Assembly: GCF_024298905.1 (NCBI RefSeq)
Contig: NZ_CP101154.1
Coordinates: forward strand, 2,852,001-2,916,000
Direction: 5' to 3'
Source of the DNA: Natronomonas marina
Lineage (GTDB): Archaea > Halobacteriota > Halobacteria > Halobacteriales > Haloarculaceae
DNA: 64,000 nt
Shown: positions 16,647 through 26,062 of the stretch, piece by piece
Layout of the letters: every line of letters begins with the position of its first letter
Numbering within the stretch: position 1 is the first letter of the stretch
The notes under the pieces: model-generated
Database searches by the model: none
What the model saw: only the letters and a program-made list of their open reading frames with translations
What the model was told of the DNA's origin: nothing
Program-made: the position numbers and the translations under genes

Positions 16647-17666
16647 TCACTGATCTCCGCGCTCGTACTCGTCTTTCCAGAGGCCTTTCTCCTCGTAGAG
16701 ATCCGCAGCGGCCGGATGGAACGGGACGTTGTTGAAGGGGTTTTTGACCCAGTACCCCTCGCTGCTGTAGAAATTACCCATCTGGTGAACGTCGGCTAGT
16801 CCACTTCGGTTTTCGAACCCGACAGTCAGGAACTCGCGGAGCGGTTCGTAGCTCTCTTCGCTGGTCGCGATGAAATTGAACACGCCGGTCGGCGTGGGAA
16901 CCGATTCGGGGATGTTCGCGAAGCTCTCCCGCATGTCGGACGGAGGCTCGATCGAGAACATCCGGACCCGCTCGTCGCTTTCGAGCTGACTAACGATCGA
17001 ATCGGGGATATCGAGGACGGTGACGTCGACAGCGCTGGTAGCCTCCTGCATCCAGGCGGGGAGGAACGGTCCGTTCGTAAACGAGAACGAACCGATGTCA
17101 AGCCGGTCCTCGGAAAACGCGGTCGCCTGCTCCGTGAATCCGACGTTCGCTCGGACGTAGTCCGACAGACCGCCGTACTCTTCGAGGACGTACAGCAGCA
17201 TGGTCGCACTCGAACTGCCACGCGGACCGGGGGACACCTGACTGCCGGATTCGATGTCCTCGATGGTTTCCCACTCGCCGTGATTCGTCATGTACGTCCA
17301 CATCAGGTCGAATACGTTGAACAGCTGGTAGTACTCGGCGTCGATGTCCCCGAAGGGCTCCTCTCCGTTGATTATCCGCTGGATCGTCCAGTTGCTGACC
17401 GTCCCGATATCGATGTCGTCTTCGGCGAGCATCCGAGGCGCGGCGTTGTTTGCCTCAACGGGCTGGACGCTCACCTCAACCTGATCGGTGTTCTCGTTGA
17501 CCATCGCCGCGAACCCCTGAAGGAACGAGTAGAAGCTAGTGTTCGGTGTGAAGCCGAACACGAGCGAGTCGGGCCCCGAATCCAGGGCCCCGATACACCC
17601 GGACAGCCCTATTGCACCACCGGCTGCGATGCTTCCCGCGGTTTGAACGTACGTTCGTCGTTCCAT
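16647..17666 (-). CDS. TAXI-family TRAP transporter solute-binding lipoprotein
   Basis: A 339-residue extracellular receptor for a TRAP transporter, of the TAXI (NMT1-like) type. The N-terminus is ERRTYVQTAGSIAAGGAIGLSGC: twin arginines and a lipobox with Cys24 as lipid anchor. The folded domain begins LVFGFTPNTSFYSFLQGFAA and contains DIGTVSNWTIQRII, a TAXI-like substrate loop. It is divergent from the TRAP permease, 59 bp apart, so they probably share the control region. The element CACCACAAA upstream (minus strand, 17697-17705) recurs before the HyuB gene. Confidence 0.88.
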   Translation of the reverse strand: MERRTYVQTAGSIAAGGAIGLSGCIGALDSGPDSLVFGFTPNTSFYSFLQGFAAMVNENTDQVEVSVQPVEANNAAPRMLAEDDIDIGTVSNWTIQRIINGEEPFGDIDAEYYQLFNVFDLMWTYMTNHGEWETIEDIESGSQVSPGPRGSSSATMLLYVLEEYGGLSDYVRANVGFTEQATAFSEDRLDIGSFSFTNGPFLPAWMQEATSAVDVTVLDIPDSIVSQLESDERVRMFSIEPPSDMRESFANIPESVPTPTGVFNFIATSEESYEPLREFLTVGFENRSGLADVHQMGNFYSSEGYWVKNPFNNVPFHPAAADLYEEKGLWKDEYERGDQ

Positions 17667-17670
17667 ATTG

Positions 17671-17703
17671 CCACATAATAACTATCGAGCAAAAGTTTTG
17701 TGG
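17671..17703. promoter_or_regulatory. Inverted repeat in the TRAP divergent promoter
   Basis: CCACA (17671-17675) and TGTGG (17699-17703) form an inverted pair with a 23-nt spacer in the 59-bp region between the receptor and permease starts. This is a candidate operator or bidirectional promoter element. Confidence 0.35.
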
Positions 17704-17710
17704 TGTGATA
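17697..17710 (-). promoter_or_regulatory. Promoter-proximal element shared with hyuB
   Basis: On the minus strand reads TATCACACCACAAA, ending 31 nt before the receptor ATG. The sister site at 23729-23740 reads TATCACCACAAA, ending 34 nt before the hyuB ATG. The shared CACCACAAA sits just upstream of the TATA position in both, as a BRE or activator site would. Confidence 0.5.
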
Positions 17711-17725
17711 ACAATTGAACAGCAC

Positions 17726-19831
17726 ATGACTCGAGTCGGCTGGCTTCCATCGGGCGTGTCACTATCGATTTCGCGGGAGCGTACGCTGGTGGCCACGGTG
17801 TACGTACTGGCCGTCGGACTGTCGCTCTACTGTCTCTACTATGCGTTCTTTACGCCCATCGCCGCCACTCGGTTCGCAAACGGATTCCTCGGAATCGGTC
17901 TCGCGCTCCATTTCTTGTGGCAGATTCGATCGTCCGAATCCGCGACGGAATCGGCGTCGACGGATATGGTTCCACCCGAAACCAACGAAGGGGCCGAAGC
18001 CACGGCCCCCGGTACGGAACCCCGCAACGCGCGGTTCCGTTCCCGAATCTCGGAGTGGGTACGGCGGACGGTGGGCCTCGACCTCGCCGCGTTCCGGTCT
18101 CGAATCGAAGGGCAGTGGTCGGTCGCGTACGTTCTGTTCGCACTCGCGTCACTCGGACTCAGTCTCTACGTTGAGTTGAACTTCGATCGACTGCTTGATA
18201 CCGCGCCTGCCGTCGGGTACACGTCGATGGATATCACCGCCGGCGCCCTCGCTATTTTTCTGGTTACGTACGCGACGTATCTCGCGTACGGGTGGGTGCT
18301 CGCCGGCGTTGTCGTCGGGTCCCTCATCTTCGCGTATCTTGGACCGATCATGCCGGGGGTGCTCCGACATCCCGGCGTCACCCCACGAGAGATGACTATC
18401 GTCGGCGCGATGCAGTTGAGCGGTATCTATGGGTTCATACTCAGTGTCGGTGCCCGGTGGCTATCGTTGTTCATAATATTCGCGGGCATGGCTCGAGAGT
18501 ACGGTGCCATCGACTACATCTCCGACATCGGACAAGAGCTGACCAACGTCTTTCGAACGGGGGTCGTCCATGTGGCGGTAGTGAGCAGCATGATAATGGG
18601 CTCGATCAACGGAAGTGCCGCTGCCAACACTGCAACTACCGGGAGTTTCACGATACCGATGATGAAACGGCAAGGCGTCAGAAGCGACTACGCTGGTGCG
18701 GTCGAAGCCGTCGCGTCGAGTGGGGGGCAGATGCTCCCGCCAGTGATGGGACTGGCCGCCTTCCTCATGGCGGACATCCTGAACATCTCCTACTTCCGAA
18801 TCGTCCAGTACGCGCTTTTCCCCGCGCTCCTGTTTTACTTCACCGTGGCAGTAACGATCCACCTCGCCGTCTACAAGTTCGGCTGGGATACGGAGCCGGA
18901 GGGTCGGTTCGACCTCACCGTCATCTCCAGTGGCGCCCACTTCGTCGTTCCGTTCGGCGTCCTCATCTACACCTTGCTCTGGCTTCGATACACGCCGATG
19001 GCCGCGGGAAAGTGGGCTGTTGTTTCACTCCTCGTCGTCATGCTCCTGAAGAAGGTCACCACTGAGGGAGTCTCTCTGGGAACCGCCAAAACCGGGATTG
19101 GCGACGTGTTCAGAGGTTTCAAACAGGGGGCGCTCGAACTCGCCCCGTTCGTGGGCGTCCTCGGGTCGCTCGGTCTCGCGATCGGTATGCTCAATCAGAC
19201 CGGCGTCACACAGAAAATCAGCGTCAATATAATCGGACTCGCGGGCGGCGGGTTGCTGCTGACCCTCTTTCTGACGATGGTCATCAGTCTCCTGTTCGGG
19301 ATGGGGATGCCGACCATCGCCGCGTACCTCCTTATGGTCGTCTTGGTTACTCCCGCGCTCGTTGAGGTCGGTGTAGAGCCCGTCGTCACTCACCTGTTCG
19401 TGTTCTACTTCGGGATGCTGTCCGCCATCACGCCCCCAGTTGCTATCTCGGTCGTAATAGCGACTGAGATCGCGAGAAGTAGCTTTATCAGCACCGCCAA
19501 ACAGTCGTTACGTATCGGACTGGTGGGGTTCATCGTTCCGTACGTTTTCGTCAGAAACACCAGTTTGCTGTTCTGGTCGTATCCCGAAACGATACTTCAG
19601 TTGGGCATCGTCACGGTTAGTCTCCTGGGTCTTGCGGTCGCCCTGACCGCCTACGACTGGAAGGACGATCTGAACCTTTTCGGCCGGAGCACGTACGGCG
19701 TGCTCGCGATTGTCGGCATGTTCGGTCCGATGCTCGGACGCCTCCTCGCCGTCGGCTGTCTGCTCACGCTGTTCGCACTGGTTTACGTAAACCTCCCGGT
19801 CAGGCAGATGTTGATACGGGCGCCCGCCTGA
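17726..19831 (+). CDS. TRAP transporter permease (fused small and large membrane subunits)
   Basis: A 701-residue membrane protein in the TRAP '4TM/12TM fusion' class, which pairs with TAXI receptors and uses ion gradients. About 16 hydrophobic segments are visible. An acidic, Pro/Thr-rich cytoplasmic stretch (about residues 65-100) follows the first two segments. Motifs of the large subunit include LSGIYGFILSVGARWLSLFI, SINGSAAANTATTGSFTIPMM (about 300-320) and LFGMGMPTIAAYLLMV. The start was placed at MTRVGWLPS because the upstream in-frame codons lie in the promoter region and overlap the divergent receptor gene. Lower GC than flanking genes. Confidence 0.92.
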   Translation: MTRVGWLPSGVSLSISRERTLVATVYVLAVGLSLYCLYYAFFTPIAATRFANGFLGIGLALHFLWQIRSSESATESASTDMVPPETNEGAEATAPGTEPRNARFRSRISEWVRRTVGLDLAAFRSRIEGQWSVAYVLFALASLGLSLYVELNFDRLLDTAPAVGYTSMDITAGALAIFLVTYATYLAYGWVLAGVVVGSLIFAYLGPIMPGVLRHPGVTPREMTIVGAMQLSGIYGFILSVGARWLSLFIIFAGMAREYGAIDYISDIGQELTNVFRTGVVHVAVVSSMIMGSINGSAAANTATTGSFTIPMMKRQGVRSDYAGAVEAVASSGGQMLPPVMGLAAFLMADILNISYFRIVQYALFPALLFYFTVAVTIHLAVYKFGWDTEPEGRFDLTVISSGAHFVVPFGVLIYTLLWLRYTPMAAGKWAVVSLLVVMLLKKVTTEGVSLGTAKTGIGDVFRGFKQGALELAPFVGVLGSLGLAIGMLNQTGVTQKISVNIIGLAGGGLLLTLFLTMVISLLFGMGMPTIAAYLLMVVLVTPALVEVGVEPVVTHLFVFYFGMLSAITPPVAISVVIATEIARSSFISTAKQSLRIGLVGFIVPYVFVRNTSLLFWSYPETILQLGIVTVSLLGLAVALTAYDWKDDLNLFGRSTYGVLAIVGMFGPMLGRLLAVGCLLTLFALVYVNLPVRQMLIRAPA

Positions 19832-19913
19832 AGGAAGCGAGTGGTGGCGCGTAGTCGATTGATCGGCGCATCCCGCAGGGAGGACAGGGCAGTAATTCCC
19901 CCCGCCAGGAGTA

Positions 19914-21947
19914 TTACAACGAGAGGGTGATGTAGCCCTGTCCGGAGATCTTCGCAGTGCTTTCGGGGGGGACGACGGTCGTGGAGACGGTTTCCTCAAG
20001 AATAGCAGGCCCCTCTACTGATGTCGCATGCGGGAGCGGACGCTCGTAGATCTCAGTCTCGGTGAACCCCGTCCGCTCGAAGTAGACCTCCCGGGTTCCA
20101 CGGTGTGCATCCCGATCGCTCGTCGACCCCTCGCGTTCGAGTGCTGACGTGGGAATGCGTGCGTTCGCACGTAGTATCACGATTTCGAACGGTTCGTCGG
20201 CCCGCGCATAGCCGTAAATCCGCTCGTGTCGATCGTTGAACTCCTCGCGGATGTCCTCCAGCATCCCATCGTTGGATGTGGGATTCGGGACGGGGACGGT
20301 AAGTTCGTAGGATTGTCCCACGTACCGGACGTCGGCCTTGTAATCGAGCGTCGCTCGCTCCTCGGCCAGTCCCTGGTCCCGTATCCGGGAGAACAGTTTA
20401 CTCTCGAGTTCCTCGAACTGCTCTCTCAGGAGCCCTTCGTCTGGCTCCCGGCCCCTGTAGGACCGAGACTCGTCCAGCCGAATCGGCGCCACGAGGAGCC
20501 CCTTCGCGGAAAAGACGCCGGGGTCACGCGGGACGATCACCTCCTCGATGTCCATCTCCCTTGCGACGTTAGCCGCGTGGAGCGGGCCTGCCCCGCCGAA
20601 AGCGACGAGGCGGAACTTCCGGGGGTCTTCCCCCCGCTTCAGCGTCACCTTGCGAATGTTACGCGCCAGACTGGCGTTCGCTATCTTGATAGTGCTGAGG
20701 GCCGCTTCGGGGACGGACTGGTCCAGCGGTTCCGCGATCGTTTCCTCGAACCGGTGCTTCGTCGCTGCTACGTCCAGGTCCATCTCCCCTCCCAAGAACG
20801 TATCGTCGTTAATTCGGCCGAGGAGGAGGTTCGCGTCCGTCACCGTCGGCTCGGTGCCTCCTCGACCGTAACAGATCGGTCCCGGGTCCGCACCGGCACT
20901 CTCCGGACCCACTCGTAACGCCTCTCCTTCATCTATCCAGGCGACGCTCCCACCACCGGCCCCGACAGTAACGACGTCGATCATAGTCGTCTTCAGCGGC
21001 AACTGATTTATCTCCCCTTCCGTGGTCCGAACTATTTCCCCGTCGTGGACGACGCTGACGTCCGCGCTGGTCCCGCCCACGTCCATCCCGATCATGTTTG
21101 TCTTCCCGATCTCATCGCTCAACCGTTTGACGGCCACCGCACCCGCCGCCGGCCCGGAGACGAACGTACGGACGGCGTTGTTCACCGCCTCCTGGCTCCC
21201 GAAGAGTCCCCCGCCAGAATGCATCACGTTCAGCGGCGCGTCGACACCGAGTTCGCCTATTCCGCTGTCGATATTGTATATGTAATCACGGATAGTGGTT
21301 TTGAGCCCCTGGTTGAGCACCGTCGTGACCGTGCGGTCGTATTCGCGGATCTCGGGGAATACCTCCGAGGAGAGCGCGAAATCCATCTCCGGATCGACGC
21401 GCTCGATTACCTCACCGACCTGACGCTCGTGGTCCCCGTTCAGATACGAGAACAGCATGGACACGACTATCGACTCGACGCCCTCGCCGGTCAGTTCCTC
21501 GACTGCCTCGACCACCTCCGTTTCGTCCACGTCCTCGAGAACCGCTCCGTTCGAGTCGATCCGTCCGGAGACCTCTTTTCGGAGGTGACGGGGAACGAGC
21601 GTTTGCGGGCTGTCGACGAAGAAATTGAATATCTCCTCTTCGGGCCGCGTCTGATCACCGATCTCGATTATGTCCCGCAGTCCCTGGTTCGTGATGAGCC
21701 CCATTTCGGGTAGCCGCTCTTCGAGGACCGCGTTCGTCCCTATCGTGGTCCCGTGTGAAAAGAACGACACGTCGACCGCGTCCACTCCCGTGGTCTTCAA
21801 CACCTTCTCGACTCCTGCCAGAACGCCGTCTTCGAGTTCTGGAGGCGTCGAATCGACCTTGGTTACATGATACTGTCCACTCGCCTCGTCGTAGATGATC
21901 ACGTCCGTGAACGTGCCACCGGTGTCGACGCCGATTCGGACGCTCAT
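19914..21947 (-). CDS. hyuA: HyuA: hydantoinase/oxoprolinase family ATPase subunit
   Basis: A 677-residue HyuA/5-oxoprolinase N-domain protein, normal length. The N-terminal ASKHA-type phosphate loop VRIGVDTGGTFTDVI (residues 3-17), HGTTIGTNAVLEE, and the second phosphate site MIGMDVGGTSADVSVVHDGE are intact, together with VTVGAGGGSVAWIDEGEALRVGPESAGADPGPICYG. These enzymes use ATP to hydrolyse cyclic amides (oxoproline, hydantoins) or to carboxylate ketones. It overlaps hyuB by 4 nt (ATGA 21944-21947), so a heteromeric complex is expected. Proximity to the TAXI-TRAP transporter suggests that transporter delivers its substrate. Confidence 0.9.
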   Translation of the reverse strand: MSVRIGVDTGGTFTDVIIYDEASGQYHVTKVDSTPPELEDGVLAGVEKVLKTTGVDAVDVSFFSHGTTIGTNAVLEERLPEMGLITNQGLRDIIEIGDQTRPEEEIFNFFVDSPQTLVPRHLRKEVSGRIDSNGAVLEDVDETEVVEAVEELTGEGVESIVVSMLFSYLNGDHERQVGEVIERVDPEMDFALSSEVFPEIREYDRTVTTVLNQGLKTTIRDYIYNIDSGIGELGVDAPLNVMHSGGGLFGSQEAVNNAVRTFVSGPAAGAVAVKRLSDEIGKTNMIGMDVGGTSADVSVVHDGEIVRTTEGEINQLPLKTTMIDVVTVGAGGGSVAWIDEGEALRVGPESAGADPGPICYGRGGTEPTVTDANLLLGRINDDTFLGGEMDLDVAATKHRFEETIAEPLDQSVPEAALSTIKIANASLARNIRKVTLKRGEDPRKFRLVAFGGAGPLHAANVAREMDIEEVIVPRDPGVFSAKGLLVAPIRLDESRSYRGREPDEGLLREQFEELESKLFSRIRDQGLAEERATLDYKADVRYVGQSYELTVPVPNPTSNDGMLEDIREEFNDRHERIYGYARADEPFEIVILRANARIPTSALEREGSTSDRDAHRGTREVYFERTGFTETEIYERPLPHATSVEGPAILEETVSTTVVPPESTAKISGQGYITLSL

Positions 21948-23695
21948 TTGCCACCACCTCCGGTCGCCGCCTCGGCTTGCTCCAGTTCTTCGCGGCGTTC
22001 TTCCGTCTTCTCCCAGTCGACGGCCCGCCGTTCGAGGTCAAGAACGACCCCATAGACCTCGTAGGCCCGTTCCTCGGACACTTTCCCGTCGATCACGTCC
22101 CGCAGGACGCTCTCGGGGTCGCGCTGTAGTGGGGGACCGTAGCCGCCACCACCGGGGGTCTGGACGCTGGCGATATCGTTCTGGCCGAGCGTGACGTTGT
22201 CCTTCGAATCGAGGATGTCCGGATCGTCGCTTTCCGGGTTGATCACGTATCTCGCACTGCTCGCCGATCCCCCTCCGAACAACCCCCAGGGTTGGCTCTC
22301 CTTCCGGTCGGAAAGCACCGAGAACTCCGTTTCGGGGGCGTAAAATTCCAGATCCCGGCGAAGTCCCATCCCGCCCCGGTATCGGCCAGGACCCTGGGAG
22401 TCTTGGCGTAGTTCGTACCGTCGGACGTACACCGGTACCTCGGTTTCTAGCTCCTCTATTGGGCTGTTGGCGGTGTTTTGTGCGTGCGGCTGAACCGCCT
22501 CCAAGCCGTCTTTGGTCGGACGAGCACCGTATCCGCCAGCGAGCGACTCCATGAACACCTTGAACTGATCGTCGCGAGGATCCATCCCGCCGTAGGTTAC
22601 TATACACGCCACACCCTTTGAGGAGGCGATCGTGCGATCCGGCATGACTTCGGCCATGGCTTTCGTGATCAGATCACTGATGCGCATCCCGACCTCCATA
22701 CACCCAACTATCGGCGCGTTTTCCCCCGGATTTACCATCGACCCTTCGGGCAGATGCATGCTGAACGGCCGGTAGAACCCCTCGTTTTTGGGGAGCTCAC
22801 CGCCGCCCAAAAACGACATAATCACCGGGAGACAGCCGGCCAGCGTGATCGCCTCCGGCGCGTTCAGGGGGCCCTTGTTTTGATCCGCCGTCCCCTCGAA
22901 GTCGACCTTGATTTCGTCGTCCTCGATGACGACCGCCAGCGCGAGTTTCACCGGCTCGTTGACGACACCGTCCCCGTCGAGATAATCCTCGGCTTCGTAC
23001 CGCCCGTCGGGGAGTTCCTCGATCGCGGCCCGGACGAGTTCCTCCGTGTAGTCGACCAGCTCACCTAAACGGGCTTCGAAGGATTCTCGACCGTATTCCT
23101 CGAGAAGTTCGAGGTACCGTTCCGTTCCGATCCTGTTCGTCCCCAATTGAGCGTGGTAGTCGCCCTCGCGCTTCTCCGGGGCACGGACGTTGCGAAGGAT
23201 AAGATCCATTATATTGTCGTCGTACTCCCAGTTCTCGACCGCTTTCGTGCCGGGGATGATGAGCCCTTCCGGATATATTTCGGTTTCGTCCGTCGGAAGA
23301 CTGCCGGCGATCGCACCACCGATATCCACATGGTGGGCAATATTGGCCGCGTAGCCGACGATCTCCTCTCGGTGAAATATCGGGGAGATCAGAGTGATGT
23401 CGGGGAGATGTGTACCGCCTCGATAGGGGTCGTTCACCAGGACGCCGTCGCCGGTCTCTAGCTCGTCGACGAGCGGCTTCATGTTCCGGGGGACAGACGA
23501 CACGAGCGAGCCGATGTGGTGGGGTGCCTGCGGCTGTGCCACCAGATTGAAATCGGCGTCGAACACCGCACAGGTGAAATCCTTTCTCGTCTTGATATTG
23601 GTCGAATAGGCGGTACGCTGGAGTGTGACCTCCATTTCCTCGACGACACTCTTCAGTTGATGTCGAAATATTTCTATATCTGTCCGAGGGGGCAT
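21944..23695 (-). CDS. hyuB: HyuB: hydantoinase B/oxoprolinase subunit
   Basis: A 583-residue HyuB protein. Hallmarks include FTCAVFDADFNLVAQPQAPHH, DGVLVNDPYRGGTHLPDIT (about 84-102), GQDNEI-like FEGTADQNKGPLNAPEA, and a glycine-rich end VQTPGGGGYGPPLQRDPESV. HyuB supplies the metal-binding hydrolase or transferase half. First gene of a two-gene operon with HyuA on the minus strand. A TATA-like attataaac at 23721-23729 is about 30 nt upstream and is immediately preceded by the CACCACAAA element. Cys residues of the three-subunit carboxylase gamma are absent here, unlike the HyuB at 49385-51604. Confidence 0.9.
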   Translation of the reverse strand: MPPRTDIEIFRHQLKSVVEEMEVTLQRTAYSTNIKTRKDFTCAVFDADFNLVAQPQAPHHIGSLVSSVPRNMKPLVDELETGDGVLVNDPYRGGTHLPDITLISPIFHREEIVGYAANIAHHVDIGGAIAGSLPTDETEIYPEGLIIPGTKAVENWEYDDNIMDLILRNVRAPEKREGDYHAQLGTNRIGTERYLELLEEYGRESFEARLGELVDYTEELVRAAIEELPDGRYEAEDYLDGDGVVNEPVKLALAVVIEDDEIKVDFEGTADQNKGPLNAPEAITLAGCLPVIMSFLGGGELPKNEGFYRPFSMHLPEGSMVNPGENAPIVGCMEVGMRISDLITKAMAEVMPDRTIASSKGVACIVTYGGMDPRDDQFKVFMESLAGGYGARPTKDGLEAVQPHAQNTANSPIEELETEVPVYVRRYELRQDSQGPGRYRGGMGLRRDLEFYAPETEFSVLSDRKESQPWGLFGGGSASSARYVINPESDDPDILDSKDNVTLGQNDIASVQTPGGGGYGPPLQRDPESVLRDVIDGKVSEERAYEVYGVVLDLERRAVDWEKTEERREELEQAEAATGGGGK

Positions 23696-23728
23696 ATCGT
23701 AGCCTCTTCATTCTATCGTCGTTTATAA

Positions 23729-23740
23729 TTTGTGGTGATA
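23729..23740 (-). promoter_or_regulatory. Shared TRAP/Hyu promoter element
   Basis: TATCACCACAAA on the minus strand immediately upstream of the TATA box of hyuB. See the sister site at 17697-17710. Confidence 0.5.
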
Positions 23741-23965
23741 CCAAGAGGTTCGTGGTGTCGACACGGGCACACCAAGGACGTTTGTGTGGTCTCACGGACG
23801 TGGAGACGCGTGTGTTCGGTGACATCGATCACTGCTGGCGGGGGGTCGGAATCCTCTCCATCCCCGGGGCTGAGCTGGTTATATGACCGAACGGTTCCGC
23901 TGGCCCGCTCCCAGCGTAGGACGACCCTGCCCGACGCGGGGAGTACCCGACTCCAGGGAGCGTAG

Positions 23966-23973
23966 ATTTAATA
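23966..23973 (+). promoter_or_regulatory. TATA element of CaiC-like ligase operon
   Basis: atttaata, centred 30 nt before the ATG at 24000; predicts a leaderless transcript and rejects the upstream in-frame ATG at 23883. Confidence 0.65.
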
Positions 23974-23999
23974 TCGTTGCTCGAGAACTCCGGGGCGTT

Positions 24000-25559
24000 A
24001 TGGATCGAGCTGGCAATAGGACCACCCACGACATCTGGAAGGACCGACAGAAACTCACACCCGACAAGGAGTTCCTCGTCTTCGAGGACGCCGACGGCGA
24101 AACGAGTCGGTTCACCTACGCCGAACTAAACGACGGGATCAATCGGACGGCGAACGCCCTCCGGGACGAGCTCGGTATCGGCGAGGGGGACAAGGTAACG
24201 ATCCACCTCACGAACTCCCCCGAGTACCTGCTTACCTGGTTCGGGGCGATGCGGGCCGGGGCCGTCGTCGTTCACTCGAACGCGAACCACACCGCCGGCG
24301 AGGTGAACTACACGATCGACAACTCCGACTCGGTCGCGGCCATCACCCAGCCCGGCTTCGAGGCGGTCGTCGACGAGGCGGCCGAGGGAACGGCCGTCGA
24401 CACGAAGATACTCGTTCGGACGGACGAGGCGGAGGGGGACAAGCACGTCTTCGACGACCTGATCGACGGTGCGAGCACGGACCCGCCCGACGTCGACCTG
24501 CGTGCCGACGACACGGCCCAGATCATGTTCACCTCGGGAACCACGTCCGCCCCCAAGGGCGTCGTCCACACCCACGCCAACCTGGTGAACGCCAGCATGC
24601 GGATCGGGCAGTCCGCACACGCCCGTCCGGACGACCGGAACCTGACGGCCCTGCCGCTGTTTCACGTCAACGGCCAGATCGTCAGCCTGCTGTCGATGCT
24701 CGGCGTCGGCGGGTCGCTCGTCCTCCTCGAGACGTACGACACCGGGACCTACATGGGGAAGGTACGCGAGTACGAGGCGACGCTGACGAGCCTGATCGGG
24801 ACCCAGGTTCGTGCGCTGCTGATGACGCCCGAACAGCCGGCCGACGGATCGAACGACCTCCGGGAGGTCTTCTTCGCTATCAACATCACCGAAGACGAGA
24901 AGGAGACCTTCGTGGAACGGTTCGACGTCTCGTTGATGAACGGCTACGGGCTCACCGAGACGGTGACGGGGGTCACGATGACGCCCCCGTACAGCGACCG
25001 GCGGTACCCATCGATCGGCGTGCCCCAGAGCGAGCGGGTCATCCACCTCGTCGACGACGACGGGAACGAGGTCCCCGACGGCGAACGCGGGGAGATCGCG
25101 GTCGAGGGCGTTCGCGGCCGGACGATATTCAAGGAGTACTACCAGATGCCCGAAAAGACCGAGGAGGCCTTCACCGACGAGGGCTGGTTCCTCACGGGTG
25201 ACATCGGTCGATTCGACGAGCTCGGCTACGTCTACTTCGTCGACCGGAAGAAGAACATCATCAAGACGCGCGGCGAGAACGTAAGCGAGAGCCAGGTGGA
25301 GAACGCCCTGGAGGAGCACCCGAAGATCGGCGAGGTGGCGGTCGTCGGCGCCCCTCACGAGGTGTACGACGAGGTGGTGAAGGCCTACGTCCTGCCGGCT
25401 GACCCCGAACTGACGCCGGAGGAGGTCGTCGAGTACGCCGAGGAGAACCTCGCCGAGTTCAAGGTCCCCGAGGAGGTGGAGTTCGTCGAGGAGTTCCCGC
25501 GGACGAGCATCGGCAAGGTGGAGAAGGTGACGCTTCGAGAGCAAGAGGGCGCCGAATGA
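24000..25559 (+). CDS. AMP-forming acyl-CoA ligase (CaiC-like)
   Basis: A 519-residue ANL ligase. A3 motif FTSGTTSAPKGVVHTHANL, A5 NGYGLTETVTG, the hinge region YVYFVDRKKNIIKTRGENVSE and the A10 lysine in RTSIGKVEKV are all present. The ENVSESQVENAL wording and the pairing with MaoC-type halves resemble crotonobetaine/carnitine-CoA ligase relatives and other short or branched acid ligases. It starts an operon: the next gene overlaps its stop by 4 nt (ATGA at 25556-25559), so activation and hydration are coupled. The start follows from the TATA element 30 nt upstream. Confidence 0.88.
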   Translation: MDRAGNRTTHDIWKDRQKLTPDKEFLVFEDADGETSRFTYAELNDGINRTANALRDELGIGEGDKVTIHLTNSPEYLLTWFGAMRAGAVVVHSNANHTAGEVNYTIDNSDSVAAITQPGFEAVVDEAAEGTAVDTKILVRTDEAEGDKHVFDDLIDGASTDPPDVDLRADDTAQIMFTSGTTSAPKGVVHTHANLVNASMRIGQSAHARPDDRNLTALPLFHVNGQIVSLLSMLGVGGSLVLLETYDTGTYMGKVREYEATLTSLIGTQVRALLMTPEQPADGSNDLREVFFAINITEDEKETFVERFDVSLMNGYGLTETVTGVTMTPPYSDRRYPSIGVPQSERVIHLVDDDGNEVPDGERGEIAVEGVRGRTIFKEYYQMPEKTEEAFTDEGWFLTGDIGRFDELGYVYFVDRKKNIIKTRGENVSESQVENALEEHPKIGEVAVVGAPHEVYDEVVKAYVLPADPELTPEEVVEYAEENLAEFKVPEEVEFVEEFPRTSIGKVEKVTLREQEGAE

Positions 25560-26062
25560 GTTCCCGGATCGACCCGGCGGCCTACGAGGACGATATCGGC
25601 ACCGTCAGTTCGCGGGAGTTCGGAGAGATCACCCGACGGCAGGTTCGCCGGTACGCCCGAGCGGTCGAGGACGACAACCCGCTGTACACCGACGTCGAGT
25701 TCGCCCGCGAGCAGGGGTACGACGACCTGGTGGTGCCGCCGAACTTCCTCTCGGCGGTCATCGACCCCGGCGCGGGAAAGCCGGCCGACGAGCTCCGGCG
25801 GGACGGAACCGCGCCGGACTCGATCCCGGTGACGATCCCGGAGGACGCGATGCTCATGGGCGGCGGACAGGACATCACGATCAACAGGTACGTGACGGCC
25901 GGCGAGTCCATCACCGAGGAGGAGACGTTCACCGACATCTACCAGAAGGACGCGGAGTTCGGGACACTGACGTTCGTCGAACGGACGTCCGAGTACGTCG
26001 CCGACGAGGCGGCGCCGTGTATCGAGTGCGACAAGACGCTCATCGTGGGGGACGCGCCGTGA
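25556..26062 (+). CDS. FAS1-like dehydratase domain protein (split MaoC N-half)
   Basis: A 168-residue hot-dog protein of the MaoC_dehydrat_N/FAS1-like group. It begins with a helix, SSREFGEITRRQVRRYARAVEDDNPLYTDVEFAREQGYDD, then GQDITINRYVTAGESIT. The N-half binds substrate and normally needs a catalytic C-half, which is the next gene, overlapping by 4 nt (GTGA at 26059-26062). Together they equal the fused 346-residue enzyme at 10206-11246. Probably dehydrates or hydrates the CoA ester made by the upstream ligase. Confidence 0.82.
   Translation: MSSRIDPAAYEDDIGTVSSREFGEITRRQVRRYARAVEDDNPLYTDVEFAREQGYDDLVVPPNFLSAVIDPGAGKPADELRRDGTAPDSIPVTIPEDAMLMGGGQDITINRYVTAGESITEEETFTDIYQKDAEFGTLTFVERTSEYVADEAAPCIECDKTLIVGDAP

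Larger units (their letters stand above)
23696..23999. other. Divergent intergenic region between hyuB and CaiC-like ligase
   Basis: 304 bp without a convincing gene. It holds the minus-strand TATA box (attataaac, 23721-23729) with the adjoining TATCACCACAAA element for hyuB, and the plus-strand atttaata (23966-23973) for the ligase. In the middle I see no other structure. Confidence 0.5.

Noticed and set aside
19832-19913. Terminator between TRAP permease and HyuA
   Set aside because: No U-tract or hairpin could be identified in the 82-bp convergent gap.
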